Counted from the stretch's first letter, positions 10,887 to 18,242 are shown. The stretch is DNA of 30,820 nt from a virus (IMGVR_UViG_3300002835_000742:1-30820); one strand, 5' to 3'. Translations and numbers: made by a program. The notes: generated by a model not told the origin, from the sequence alone.

Positions 10887-11402
10887 TTACTTGAAAGCGA
10901 TTACATTCTTGTTGGCTCTCACTTCCTTAATGCCCTCAATCTTGATTGTGCGGAAGATTACTTCATCTGCAACACCTTGATTTGCGGCACTTGAAACTCG
11001 CTTAAAGTTCTTGATGATTTCCACTTCTTCTGCGGTGGCTTCTTTGCCATCAACAAAGTATTGCAACACTTCTGCACTTTCAACAATGCCCGACAAATAC
11101 ATTTTGTCTTGTGCTTTCTTGCTTCTTACGATTGCACCATTCTTGCTATCGTAAACTTTCTCGTGCCAATTACTTTTGGCTTGAAAATCGGCTTCTTTGC
11201 CCTCACGAACACGCTGATTGTTTACTGCATTTTGGTACACAGCATTAAGCAAAAACTTGTAGTTTACAAGTTTGGTAACATTCGCCTTACGCAAAGGATT
11301 ACCTGTTTTTACCATGTCTTGTTCAACATTGGCAATGATTGTTGCGAAGGTGGCACTTCCGCCATCGTTAATCGCATTGAAGATGATTTGTTCTTTGTTC
11401 AT
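10887..11402 (-). CDS. Conserved phage protein, paralogue of 510-1031
   Basis: 171 residues, the second copy of the family at 510-1031, sharing INDGGSA, TGNPLRKA, VNNQRVREGKEADF and YFVDGKEATAEEVE. The two are similar over their full length, so they arose by duplication or separate acquisition of a common family. It is convergent with RNA candidate 2, while the other paralogue lies downstream of RNA candidate 1. Probably cytoplasmic; role unknown. Confidence 0.85.
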   Translation of the reverse strand: MNKEQIIFNAINDGGSATFATIIANVEQDMVKTGNPLRKANVTKLVNYKFLLNAVYQNAVNNQRVREGKEADFQAKSNWHEKVYDSKNGAIVRSKKAQDKMYLSGIVESAEVLQYFVDGKEATAEEVEIIKNFKRVSSAANQGVADEVIFRTIKIEGIKEVRANKNVIAFK

Positions 11403-11424
11403 ATTGTATCGTTTTTTGATGATG

Positions 11425-11456
11425 CAAATATAAGTGCAATAAATTTAACTTGCAAA
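11425..11456 (-). promoter_or_regulatory. Conserved promoter for 10887-11402
   Basis: -33 TTTG, -7 TATATTTG, standard core; 22 nt to the ATG. Confidence 0.85.
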
Positions 11457-11478
11457 TTTTACTGCAAAAAAATTAAAA

Positions 11479-11796
11479 TTATTCTTCAAGCAATTCCGTA
11501 ACCTCAAATTCCTTTTCCTCAATCATCTTCAACAAACAAATAAGTTGGTCGGTTGAAAGGTCTTGCAAAGAAATGGTGTCCATATCGTGTCCACTATCAA
11601 TAAACACTCGTTCATCAAGTGTAACCCCACCAATAACCTCGTTCATTTGGTCATCAATGTAGTTAAAGATAATACCACCATGCAGGTTTATCTCTTGTGC
11701 GTTGTTGCATATCATTTCGGTCTTAATATCCTCAATGATTTCCTTTCGTTGCAATTCAATGCGAAGATTGTGTCGGTATGATTTATCTTTGTTCAT
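11479..11796 (-). CDS. Hypothetical acidic protein
   Basis: 105 residues. A basic N-terminal part (YRHNLRIELQRKEIIEDI) precedes an acidic C-terminal half, GGVTLDERVFIDSG and STDQLICLLKMIEEKEFE. The latter resembles the layout of 19294-19485 (NGVCMDEQVFRQLF then SLSQINQLMDV), so the two may share a small domain. No known motif. Confidence 0.75.
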   Translation of the reverse strand: MNKDKSYRHNLRIELQRKEIIEDIKTEMICNNAQEINLHGGIIFNYIDDQMNEVIGGVTLDERVFIDSGHDMDTISLQDLSTDQLICLLKMIEEKEFEVTELLEE

Positions 11797-11815
11797 AGGT
11801 TTGTTTTTGATGATG

Positions 11816-11847
11816 CAAATATAAGTGCAATAAATTTAACTCGCAAG
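11816..11847 (-). promoter_or_regulatory. Conserved promoter for 11479-11796
   Basis: -33 CTTG, -7 TATATTTG; abuts the stop of 11848-12087. 19 nt to the ATG. Confidence 0.85.
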
Positions 11848-12087
11848 TTAAACTTCGATTTCACCACTTTTTATTTTCTCGTCAATCAGTTGTTCATACT
11901 CGGTTTGTATTTCCTTTGAACACTGGCTAACTTGGATCGCGACAAACTCACCATGAGGTAAACCCTCAAGTGCGTCATCAACGCTTCCCGCAAAAAACAA
12001 TTTGTTATCGGACTTCCAACGCAAGGGTTGGTCTGTTCCTCTTTCAAACACCAAATAGGTGTTTTCCTTTTTGTATATGTTGTTCAT
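11848..12087 (-). CDS. Small hypothetical protein, last gene of operon
   Basis: 79 residues starting MNNIYKKENTYLVFERGTDQ, with a GSVDDALEGLPHGEFVAIQVS middle and an acidic helical end. Its start lies 44 nt inside the end of 12044-12265 in another frame, so it is probably translationally coupled. No promoter of its own. Unknown function. Confidence 0.7.
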   Translation of the reverse strand: MNNIYKKENTYLVFERGTDQPLRWKSDNKLFFAGSVDDALEGLPHGEFVAIQVSQCSKEIQTEYEQLIDEKIKSGEIEV

Positions 12088-12265
12088 ACGCTTGGCGTTC
12101 TTCTTTGATTTTTATGAGAGTATTCAACTTGTTCTTTGCACATTCAATCGCTTCTTTCTTCGCACCCTTGTATTCAATAACCCACATTAAGTTTGCTTCT
12201 TCTTGGTGAAAGTTATTTGAACTCAAATTTCGCAACCAATAGTCATAGTTTGAATACATACTCAT
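12044..12265 (-). CDS. Small hypothetical protein, middle gene of operon
   Basis: 73 residues beginning MSMYSNYDYWLRNLSSNNFHQ, then largely helical and charged (KKEAIECAKNKLNTLIKIKEE). A second ATG two codons later could be used instead. It follows 12270-12386 by 4 nt and overlaps 11848-12087 by 44 nt. Confidence 0.65.
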   Translation of the reverse strand: MSMYSNYDYWLRNLSSNNFHQEEANLMWVIEYKGAKKEAIECAKNKLNTLIKIKEERQAYEQHIQKGKHLFGV

Positions 12266-12269
12266 AGCG

Positions 12270-12386
12270 TTATAGTTTAGTTAATATACGAAAGATAAGG
12301 GCAATAAAATGTAGTGTTATTACCAACACTCCAAATATCACAACAAAGTAATAAAAGTAATCGTGTGCTGTCCTTTTCAATTTCAT
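12270..12386 (-). CDS. 38-residue membrane peptide, first gene of operon
   Basis: MKLKRTAHDY is followed by a long hydrophobic helix (YYFVVIFGVLVITLHFIALI) and a basic end (FRILTKL). Single-pass membrane protein. The ATG lies 4 nt from the -7 box of 12391-12422, so a leaderless transcript is predicted; two further genes follow closely. Confidence 0.65.
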   Translation of the reverse strand: MKLKRTAHDYFYYFVVIFGVLVITLHFIALIFRILTKL

Positions 12387-12390
12387 AATA

Positions 12391-12422
12391 CAAAGATAAG
12401 TGAATTAAATTTAATGTGCAAA
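12391..12422 (-). promoter_or_regulatory. Conserved promoter (leaderless class) for the 12270-11848 operon
   Basis: -33 TTTG, -7 TATCTTTG; 4 nt to the ATG. Confidence 0.85.
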
Positions 12423-12423
12423 T

Positions 12424-12672
12424 TTACAAGTGAGTAACATGCCCACAATTTAAGCATTCAATATAAGGTTTTCCACCTTGTGCAACAATAACACTTTCTT
12501 TGGGAAACAACCACCATTCATTCTCGCCACATTGTTCACATTCTGCATTCTCACTCCCCATTCTCTCGGTCATTGTCATTTGTCCCTTTCCTTTCAAATG
12601 TGGGTACACCAGGTCAAGTACATTTCCATTCACTTCTTGAAGGACTGCTTGATAAAATTTCGGTTTGCTCAT
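12424..12672 (-). CDS. Zinc-ribbon protein
   Basis: 82 residues. Two CxxC pairs (Cys45/Cys48 in CEQCG and Cys73/Cys76 in CLNCG) separated by 24 residues define a zinc ribbon, with ENEWWLFP after the first knuckle. The N-terminus MSKPKFYQAV is similar to MAKPKFYECV of 21124-21339, though the rest differs. Role unknown; nucleic-acid or protein binding is plausible. Confidence 0.8.
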   Translation of the reverse strand: MSKPKFYQAVLQEVNGNVLDLVYPHLKGKGQMTMTERMGSENAECEQCGENEWWLFPKESVIVAQGGKPYIECLNCGHVTHL

Positions 12673-12694
12673 ACTCGTTTTGTTTTTGATAGTT

Positions 12695-12726
12695 CAAAGA
12701 TAAGTGAATTAAATTTAATATGCAAA
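12695..12726 (-). promoter_or_regulatory. Conserved promoter for 12424-12672
   Basis: -33 TTTG, -7 TATCTTTG; 22 nt to the ATG. Confidence 0.85.
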
Positions 12727-12729
12727 TAA

Positions 12730-12751
12730 AAAGGGGACTTTCGCCCCCTTT
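12730..12751 (-). terminator. GAAA-tetraloop terminator of 12773-13429
   Basis: RNA GGGGGC pairs with GTCCCC around GAAA, followed by a U-tract. Confidence 0.8.
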
Positions 12752-12772
12752 TTTTACCCACAGTTTTATGGT

Positions 12773-13429
12773 TTAATCATCACTATCACTATACTCGTAA
12801 ACCTCACAATCAACATACAACTTCACATACAACTTGCCCTCTTGTTCAACAACCTCTAAACCATTCTCGCCCTCATCTTCTGCCGTATTGTAGTTTACGC
12901 TATCATCAGTAATTTCGCCCTTGTGTTCGGGTGTCCAATCGTTTGCACAATCTTGGAAACTTTCGTGCAACTGCTCAATCATTTGTTCGTTTTCTTCGGT
13001 AAGAATGAAATCCTTTTTGTAGTCAGTATTCTTTCCGTTCCAATTAGTGTGCGACATACCACCAATGTATTCAGTTAGAAAGTCGGCTTGTTCCTTTGTA
13101 ACCTCACAAAGTACATTACCACTATACCTTTCGCACCACTCCGATTGAGCCGATTTTGAGTAAGTGAAATCATCTTCTTCATCACTCAATTCAATACGGA
13201 CAATACCACTTTCGCCCATATAGTGTCCGTCAGACGCTTCATAAAACTGAACTTGGTTGTAAACCTCATTGTCAAAGTAGTCAGTTAAACCACTTTCATC
13301 ATTCACAATCTCGCCCTTTTTATCGTGGAACAAAAGGTTTGTGTCATTCATACTATCGCCACCACAACTGAAATGAAATTCAGCGAAAGCGATTTTTTGG
13401 GCTTTCCATTTTTCAATAATTTCTTGCAT
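12773..13429 (-). CDS. Large acidic hypothetical protein
   Basis: 218 residues, strongly acidic (EDDFTYSKS, TAEDEGENGLEVVEQEGK, ending YSDSDD). It contains FHFSCGGDSMND, a motif I associate with phage proteins of unknown function, and a central YIGGMSHTNWNGKN. Acidity and size would suit a DNA-mimic or a binding partner of a basic protein, but nothing proves this. The ATG at 13429 follows the leader. Confidence 0.75.
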   Translation of the reverse strand: MQEIIEKWKAQKIAFAEFHFSCGGDSMNDTNLLFHDKKGEIVNDESGLTDYFDNEVYNQVQFYEASDGHYMGESGIVRIELSDEEDDFTYSKSAQSEWCERYSGNVLCEVTKEQADFLTEYIGGMSHTNWNGKNTDYKKDFILTEENEQMIEQLHESFQDCANDWTPEHKGEITDDSVNYNTAEDEGENGLEVVEQEGKLYVKLYVDCEVYEYSDSDD

Positions 13430-13452
13430 ATCGTTTTTGTTTTTGATTGGTA

Positions 13453-13484
13453 CAAAGATAAATGAAATAAATTTAACTTGCAAG
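13453..13484 (-). promoter_or_regulatory. Conserved promoter for 12773-13429
   Basis: -33 CTTG, -7 TATCTTTG; overlaps the ELAS end and stop of 13473-13889. 23 nt to the ATG. Confidence 0.85.
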
Positions 13485-13889
13485 TTCTTCGTTCTCTTTT
13501 CTTAATTTATCCAAGAAAACATTTGCAGTTTCAATACTTTCGGGGTTGTCCACCAACTTAACCCCATTGTGTATCCAATCGGGCAAATCAAAGTGTTTAA
13601 GATAGTCCTGTGCAGTCGGCACAAACTTCATACGGAAATCTTCCAAGATATGCAACATAGCAATATCAATCGTGTCTACACTTCTACCACTTGAATTGGT
13701 TATATTGTAACCAAACACCTTTGGAATGATTGTGTAAGCAAACCAAGTATTGTGTGTTAATACCCTTGCTGAATTGTTGTTCATAGTCGCTTTCGGACTA
13801 TCAATAAGTTCGTGGATAGCCAAGTAATCTTCCACTTTACCACCCCAACGCTTAACGCTGGACTTTGAATGAATTAACGGATTAGCCAT
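13473..13889 (-). CDS. DUF6915-like phage protein
   Basis: 138 residues. The N-terminus MANPLIHSKSSVKRWGGKVE, then DYLAIHELIDSPKA, FGYNITNSSGRSVDT and HILEDFRMKFVPTAQDYLKH follow the order of the family I know as DUF6915 (SSVxxWGGxxEDYLxIHxWxDxSKA, then ITNSDG, then EDxGxIPTxxDWL). The family is widespread in phages and bacteria with no established function. The hydrophobic HNTWFAYTIIPKVFG segment replaces the usual histidine-rich stretch. The DUF number is from memory. Confidence 0.75.
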   Translation of the reverse strand: MANPLIHSKSSVKRWGGKVEDYLAIHELIDSPKATMNNNSARVLTHNTWFAYTIIPKVFGYNITNSSGRSVDTIDIAMLHILEDFRMKFVPTAQDYLKHFDLPDWIHNGVKLVDNPESIETANVFLDKLRKENEELAS

Positions 13890-13911
13890 ATTGTTTTGTT
13901 TTTTGATATTG

Positions 13912-13943
13912 CAAATGTAAGTGTAATAAATTTAACTCGCAAA
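13912..13943 (-). promoter_or_regulatory. Conserved promoter for 13473-13889
   Basis: -33 TTTG, -7 TACATTTG; 22 nt to the ATG. Confidence 0.85.
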
Positions 13944-13959
13944 TTTTAACACAAAAAAA

Positions 13960-13979
13960 GGGGGAAATTTCTTTCCACC
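13960..13979 (-). terminator. GAAA-tetraloop terminator of 14013-14282
   Basis: RNA GGAAA pairs with TTTCC around GAAA, extended past one mismatch; U-tract follows. Confidence 0.75.
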
Positions 13980-14012
13980 CTCTTTTCTTTATCAAATAAA
14001 CAAACAAAATCC

Positions 14013-14282
14013 TCAATCCCAAATTCGTGTAACTTGTTGGCTGAATGGGTTGTACTCAACTTGTTTACCCATTTTCCAATCCCCTTTGTCCACTAACAAG
14101 GTTTTGTGTTCGTTACTCCACGCACCATTCGGTTTTTCGTGTTTCAGTTCACTATCCTCTTTGACAAGGACTTCGGGGAAATCGGTTTTCTCTTGCAAGT
14201 CCATAGCGAAATTGCCATAGAGTGTGTGTTGGTTTGTTCCCTCGCCCACCAACAAAGTGTGCTTTGTTAAACTCTTTTTCAT
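14013..14282 (-). CDS. Hypothetical protein
   Basis: 89 residues beginning MKKSLTKHTLLVGEGTNQHT, likely beta-rich, with KEDSELKHEKPNGAWSNEHK and a C-terminal VEYNPFSQQVTRIWD. No signal peptide. The ATG at 14282 follows the leader; the longer frame is promoter sequence. Unknown role. Confidence 0.75.
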   Translation of the reverse strand: MKKSLTKHTLLVGEGTNQHTLYGNFAMDLQEKTDFPEVLVKEDSELKHEKPNGAWSNEHKTLLVDKGDWKMGKQVEYNPFSQQVTRIWD

Positions 14283-14305
14283 ATCATTTATGTTTTTGAT
14301 TGGTA

Positions 14306-14337
14306 CAAAGATAAGTATAATTTTTTTAATGTGCAAG
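14306..14337 (-). promoter_or_regulatory. Conserved promoter for 14013-14282
   Basis: -33 CTTG, -7 TATCTTTG, A-run spacer; 23 nt to the ATG. Confidence 0.85.
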
Positions 14338-14344
14338 TATTTTT

Positions 14345-15022
14345 TTAACTTTCTGCAACAAGTAATGTTTTGTACTCTTTCTCGGTCAAGTGTCTTGCAC
14401 TACCCAAAGATTGGTATTTACCCTTTGGTTTAATCATAATACAATCCCCTTGTCGGATAATCTTCTCAATCTTACCCATTGGAATATCGGTTTGGATAGT
14501 CCACGCAATACATTGTATAGCGTTTACTTTCTTTTTGTCAAACTTCCACATATCCCCCAAATCGTTTGTGCGATATACGGACTGCAAATCAACCCAAATA
14601 AGATATTCTCTATCGGTGCTTGTATCTTTGCAACGGACATAATGACAACTTTCCATACCCCTACCATTCAACCCCTCGTTAAAATAACTACCCTCAACCT
14701 CGTACAATTCATAAGTATCGTTAAACTTGTGTTCAACCAATTTACCATTGGTATCAACCCAAGTGGTTGATTTTTTGAGTGTTTTTTTGGATAACAATTT
14801 TGGGTTTACATCAGCGACAATTTTGTCCAAACCCAAATGTAAAACACCAATTCGCCTTTGTTCAAGGTTGTTTAATCGTGCAATCTCATTGAAAGACAAG
14901 GGAACAATATCGTTCCAAAAATCTTCAAGTTGTTCCATTGGACAATCCTCTTTGTGTTTCAGTTTTAGAACACGACACCCCAAGTCAAAGGGGAACTCTA
15001 CATTGTTGATTACTAATTTCAT
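14345..15022 (-). CDS. Conserved phage-type protein
   Basis: 225 residues. It opens MKLVINNVEFPFDLGCRVLK, has a helical NLEQRRIGVLHLGLDKIV segment, KKSTTWVDTNGKLVEHKF and TYELYEVEG, and ends with a helix at EKEYKTLLV. The order resembles proteins seen in Bacteroidetes phage genomes, but no function is known to me. Possibly an enzyme given its size and conserved polar runs (SCHYVRCKDTSTDREYLIW). Monocistronic. Confidence 0.8.
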   Translation of the reverse strand: MKLVINNVEFPFDLGCRVLKLKHKEDCPMEQLEDFWNDIVPLSFNEIARLNNLEQRRIGVLHLGLDKIVADVNPKLLSKKTLKKSTTWVDTNGKLVEHKFNDTYELYEVEGSYFNEGLNGRGMESCHYVRCKDTSTDREYLIWVDLQSVYRTNDLGDMWKFDKKKVNAIQCIAWTIQTDIPMGKIEKIIRQGDCIMIKPKGKYQSLGSARHLTEKEYKTLLVAES

Positions 15023-15043
15023 ATTGTTTCGTTTTTGATAGTG

Positions 15044-15075
15044 CAAATGTAAGTGTAATAAATTTAACTTGCAAG
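15044..15075 (-). promoter_or_regulatory. Conserved promoter for 14345-15022
   Basis: -33 CTTG, -7 TACATTTG; 21 nt to the ATG. Confidence 0.85.
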
Positions 15076-15135
15076 TATTCACAAAAAATAATTTGAAATA
15101 CTTTTCTTTTCTCTGGCAATCAAGTTAAAAAGAAA

Positions 15136-15155
15136 AAGGGGACTTTCGCCCCCTT
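15136..15155 (-). terminator. GAAA-tetraloop terminator of 15171-15998
   Basis: RNA GGGGGC pairs with GTCCCC around GAAA, then a U-tract. Confidence 0.8.
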
Positions 15156-15170
15156 ATCTTGTTCATACTT

Positions 15171-15998
15171 TTAGTTATTCCAACAAGCGTTGAAAAATTC
15201 AAGGTAATCTTCTTTGCGACCATAGGTTTTTCCGTTAAAGTCGCGTTTCTTCATACCCCTTTTAATACATTCAATAAACTTGTTTTGGCTCTTGTAGTAT
15301 TTCTCAACTCCCAAGTTACCCATAAAGTTAATCAACCCCGTTGTCGCATATTGACTGCGAACAAACCCCGTTGCATTGTAGAAGAAATCAATCGCATTGA
15401 TACGCTTAATTGCTTCTTGCATATCAACAACTTTGAAACTCCCGTTTATGATTTGCTTCTTTGCCAAAGCGGTGGTTGAATTTGTGAGCAAAGCGGCAAT
15501 CGTTGTGTGGGTGAGAGAGAAATCCTCCGTTAATTGACTAATAACTTTTACATCTTTGTTGAAATCCGACCAACCACAAATAAAGTCGGATATACCCCAA
15601 TTACGAGAACTGCTATTTAATTTCGTTACAACAATCAACGCTTCCTTTTCGTCTTTCACCTCAATAAGTTTGCAACGAATAGGTAATTCAACACCCTTTA
15701 AGGCGGTGGTTAAATGTTGTCCATCAGCCACATTGTAAGACATACCGATTTTAACAACAACCACATCACGAAGAACTGCACCTAATTGTGTAACGCTTGA
15801 AGCCATTTTTTGGACATGAGAAGGTGATACTTTTCGGTTAAACTTTAATAGTTTTAACAACTCATAATTAGTTGTTTCAACAATCGCAGGGTAACAAATT
15901 ACATTACCATTCACATCATACTCAATCGTTTCTTTGAGTAAGGTTTTGAACGCAAAATTCCTTGAATTTTTACGCCCGATTTTCTCTGTTTTTTTCAT
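15171..15998 (-). CDS. ParB-like nuclease-domain protein
   Basis: 275 residues. Residues 54-95 carry the ParB/sulfiredoxin-like N-terminal fold: NRKVSPSHVQKMASSVTQLG, then LRDVVVVKI and the signature VADGQHLTTAL (the DGQH turn). The rest is helical without a classical ParB HTH that I can point to. In plasmids ParB segregates DNA; in phages the stand-alone domain is often of unknown function and may bind or cut nucleic acid. No ParA partner is visible in the window. Confidence 0.85.
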   Translation of the reverse strand: MKKTEKIGRKNSRNFAFKTLLKETIEYDVNGNVICYPAIVETTNYELLKLLKFNRKVSPSHVQKMASSVTQLGAVLRDVVVVKIGMSYNVADGQHLTTALKGVELPIRCKLIEVKDEKEALIVVTKLNSSSRNWGISDFICGWSDFNKDVKVISQLTEDFSLTHTTIAALLTNSTTALAKKQIINGSFKVVDMQEAIKRINAIDFFYNATGFVRSQYATTGLINFMGNLGVEKYYKSQNKFIECIKRGMKKRDFNGKTYGRKEDYLEFFNACWNN

Positions 15999-16027
15999 AA
16001 AGAATTATTTTTTGTTTTTGATTGGTG

Positions 16028-16059
16028 CAAATATGAGTGTAATTTTTTTAACTCGCAAA
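16028..16059 (-). promoter_or_regulatory. Conserved promoter for 15171-15998
   Basis: -33 TTTG, -7 CATATTTG (one change), A-run spacer; 29 nt to the ATG, the longest leader in the set. Confidence 0.75.
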
Positions 16060-16116
16060 TTTTATCACAAAAAAATTTAAAAAACTTTTCAAACCTGGTG
16101 GATCCATAAAAAGAAA

Positions 16117-16138
16117 GGGGCAATGTTTCCACCGCCCC
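16117..16138 (-). terminator. Terminator of 16171-16776
   Basis: GGGGC 16117-16121 pairs with GCCCC 16134-16138. A second hairpin, ATTGTTG/CAACAAT, lies at 16141-16167 just upstream in the transcript. Confidence 0.65.
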
Positions 16139-16170
16139 CTATTGTTGTAATCAAAAAACGCAACAATATA

Positions 16171-16776
16171 TTATTCTGTAAGGTCAAAAATGAACTCTGT
16201 ATATCCTTTCGGTATTCTATTTCCAACCGAAATTGAATGACGAGCCCAAACTCCAACCTGCCCTCTTTCATCCCCTCTAAAATCTCCACCGCCTCGCCCG
16301 TTGCCCTCGCAAGTTAGCAAAGGTAAAGGGTGAATTGTGAACGGCCACTTTTTCCCGTTCTTATCTTCCCAATAATCGCTAACGGGTACTTTTGTTTTAT
16401 CAACATACTGCTTTTTGGTATGGTTGATAATGTACTGATACCTTGAACGATTAACACGGGTAGGTGCGAGCTCGTTATCATCATCGCAAAGGTCGTAAAG
16501 ATTAACCTCTCTAACTTTCCCCTCTTCGTCTTGGTGAGTTAAACCTTTTTCCCCGTCTGCATAATCACCAGCCCAAACTACACGGGCTTTGTTAAACTTT
16601 CCTCTCGGTGATAACAACTTTTCAAAAGTGTTCACAAAATCGTTACGCATCCACGAGTGCTCCATAAGTTTGAGCCCGTTGTTGTACTTGTGTGAATACA
16701 TCCACCCTAAGACCGTTTCTTTTTCATCATCGCCCGTCTTTTCAGCGAGAATACAAGGTTTGTAATACTGTCCCAT
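16171..16776 (-). CDS. Conserved phage/Bacteroidetes protein (MGQYYKP family)
   Basis: 201 residues with a highly recognisable layout: MGQYYKP start, NGLKLMEHSWMRNDFV, ARVVWAGDYAD, YIINHTKKQYVDK, and IHPLPLLTCEGNGRGGGDFRG. I have seen this set of motifs in proteins of Bacteroidetes and their phages, but no function is established. The invariant-looking WAGDYAD and GNGRGGGD may form an active or binding site. Monocistronic, cytoplasmic. Confidence 0.8.
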   Translation of the reverse strand: MGQYYKPCILAEKTGDDEKETVLGWMYSHKYNNGLKLMEHSWMRNDFVNTFEKLLSPRGKFNKARVVWAGDYADGEKGLTHQDEEGKVREVNLYDLCDDDNELAPTRVNRSRYQYIINHTKKQYVDKTKVPVSDYWEDKNGKKWPFTIHPLPLLTCEGNGRGGGDFRGDERGQVGVWARHSISVGNRIPKGYTEFIFDLTE

Positions 16777-16797
16777 ATCTGTTTTGATTTATGAATA

Positions 16798-16829
16798 CAA
16801 AGGTAAGTGTAATTTTTTTAATGTGCAAA
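16798..16829 (-). promoter_or_regulatory. Conserved promoter for 16171-16776
   Basis: -33 TTTG, -7 TACCTTTG, A-run spacer; 21 nt to the ATG. Confidence 0.85.
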
Positions 16830-16831
16830 TT

Positions 16832-16996
16832 TTAATTCAATAATTTTATCCAACCTTGTGAGTGTGCTTCATTTATAAGATACTCATCACTAACACTATT
16901 ATAGTTCTCATCACCTTGGGAACGCAAAAACTCTACCATTGCTTCATCACCTTTATAGGTAATCCCTGTGTTATTGTCTATCCAAATGTTCATCAT
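16832..16996 (-). CDS. Small acidic protein, last gene of three-gene operon
   Basis: 54 residues beginning MMNIWIDNNTGITYKGDEAM, acidic and helical (AMVEFLRSQGDENYN), ending INEAHSQGWIKLLN. Its ATG overlaps the TGA of 16993-17226 (ATGA), so the two are translationally coupled. The second ATG is an alternative start. The remnant at 5470-5547 shows the same overlap followed by a truncated ORF. Confidence 0.65.
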   Translation of the reverse strand: MMNIWIDNNTGITYKGDEAMVEFLRSQGDENYNSVSDEYLINEAHSQGWIKLLN

Positions 16997-17226
16997 TGCC
17001 ACCCTTGTTTTATTATTACATTTTTTTTACCCTGTTTAATCCAGTGTTCAAACCATTCGCCCCATTCACCTCTCCTGTGTCGGTAAACGCAAATGTATTC
17101 ATCAAAACTATCGTTCATAAATGCATTCATACGCTTCTTAACTTCTGCGTATGTATTCACCCTCAAAGAAACATCTTTTCCTTGTTGGTTTCTATAACTC
17201 ACCGAAGGTTTAAATGCTTTTGCCAT
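16993..17226 (-). CDS. Small basic protein, middle gene of operon
   Basis: 77 residues: MAKAFKPSVSYRNQQGKDVS, helix YAEVKKRMNAFMNDSF, then DEYICVYRHRRGEWGEWFEH and a basic end KQGKKNVIIKQGWQ. The C-terminal motif recurs in the decayed copy at 5470-5547. Basic charge suggests nucleic-acid binding. It starts 1 nt after the stop of 17228-17578. Confidence 0.75.
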   Translation of the reverse strand: MAKAFKPSVSYRNQQGKDVSLRVNTYAEVKKRMNAFMNDSFDEYICVYRHRRGEWGEWFEHWIKQGKKNVIIKQGWQ

Positions 17227-17227
17227 A

Positions 17228-17578
17228 TTACTTCCACAAATTTTCGTAAGACATCAATGAAGCGGTAATCCTTTCAATAAACAAATCACCCCACTCAACA
17301 TCACTCATCGTTCCGATACCCTTTTGGTTTTTGTAATCTTTCAAATCATTGTTCATTTCAAACAAAATAGTTTTACAAGCAATTAACCTTTCGGGTATTT
17401 CAAAATCGGTGCTTTCGTTACTCTCTCTGCGATAATACTCCGCAATGTTGATAACCTCATCAACCAATTGTTCATCGGACATCTTCGCATACTTAACCAT
17501 ATCTTGCGGTGTTTCGATTTCATCCCCCGCCATATCCACAATGGCGTCTATTAGTTTTTCTCTCATTGTTTGTTTCAT
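17228..17578 (-). CDS. Hypothetical protein, first gene of operon
   Basis: 116 helical, acidic residues (MREKLIDAIVDMAGDEIETP, MSDEQLVDEVINIAEYYRRE, VEWGDLFIERI). Two in-frame starts exist: 17578 lies exactly 4 nt from the -7 box, like the 11 other leaderless genes, while 17566 follows an ACAAACA-type leader. I chose 17578 because of the exact spacing. Heads an operon with 16993-17226 and 16832-16996. Confidence 0.75.
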   Translation of the reverse strand: MKQTMREKLIDAIVDMAGDEIETPQDMVKYAKMSDEQLVDEVINIAEYYRRESNESTDFEIPERLIACKTILFEMNNDLKDYKNQKGIGTMSDVEWGDLFIERITASLMSYENLWK

Positions 17579-17582
17579 AGTA

Positions 17583-17614
17583 CAAAGATAAGTGTAATAA
17601 ATTTAATGTGCAAA
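17583..17614 (-). promoter_or_regulatory. Conserved promoter for the 17228-16832 operon
   Basis: -33 TTTG, -7 TATCTTTG, standard core; 4 nt to the first ATG, 16 to the second. Confidence 0.85.
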
Positions 17615-17631
17615 TTTTTTTACAAAAAAAA

Positions 17632-17649
17632 GGGATAATTTCTTATCCC
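17632..17649 (-). terminator. GAAA-tetraloop terminator of 17672-18187
   Basis: GGGATAA/TTATCCC stem, GAAA loop, eight-base U-tract. Confidence 0.85.
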
Positions 17650-17671
17650 CTTTGTATTCAATCGTTACGGA

Positions 17672-18187
17672 TTAATAAGCGTATTCAACTTCCCAACCCG
17701 CATTTGTTTTCTTCTTCTGCAAGAAAGGTTTAAGGTCTTTAATGAACTTCTTTTCCGCCTCGCTATCAAAGAATGAACCCAAAGCACTCTTAACCACTTC
17801 AAGTATCGGTGTGTTGGTTGTTGTATCAGCGAATGTGCAATACAAATCAGCACTCCAATCTTTTGGTATTGAGCCGTGTTCTTGGTGTGATACCTTTGCT
17901 TTCTTCAAACCTCTCTCAATACGAACAATCGGTGTTTCGTAAATGTCGGTCATATCATCGTACCAATCAATTTCGCTGAATGATACTGACATTGACAACA
18001 ACTTTTTGGTCTTGATTGACTTCCAAAAGTTTTCAACTTCCTCAGCAATTCGTTTCTCGTTCACATACAACTGCGACTTGCGTGATGAACCCGAATAGTC
18101 CGAACTGATACATAAACGGATTTTGTTTTCATTCAATCGGTTCACGCTAACCGAAAGCGACTCCTTGGTGAAAAGATTTTTTATCAT
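17672..18187 (-). CDS. Hypothetical protein
   Basis: 171 residues. The N-terminus MIKNLFTKESLSVSVNRLNE leads into strands (KIRLCISSDYSGSSRKSQLYV) and helices (EEVENFWKSIKTKKLL). The second half contains DWSADLYCTFADTTTN and a basic C-terminus. No motif recognised. The ATG at 18187 follows the leader; monocistronic. Confidence 0.75.
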   Translation of the reverse strand: MIKNLFTKESLSVSVNRLNENKIRLCISSDYSGSSRKSQLYVNEKRIAEEVENFWKSIKTKKLLSMSVSFSEIDWYDDMTDIYETPIVRIERGLKKAKVSHQEHGSIPKDWSADLYCTFADTTTNTPILEVVKSALGSFFDSEAEKKFIKDLKPFLQKKKTNAGWEVEYAY

Positions 18188-18210
18188 ATCTTGTTTTGTT
18201 TTTGTTGATG

Positions 18211-18242
18211 CAAAGATAAGTACAATAAATTTAATGTGCAAA
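18211..18242 (-). promoter_or_regulatory. Conserved promoter for 17672-18187
   Basis: -33 TTTG, -7 TATCTTTG; 23 nt to the ATG. Confidence 0.85.
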
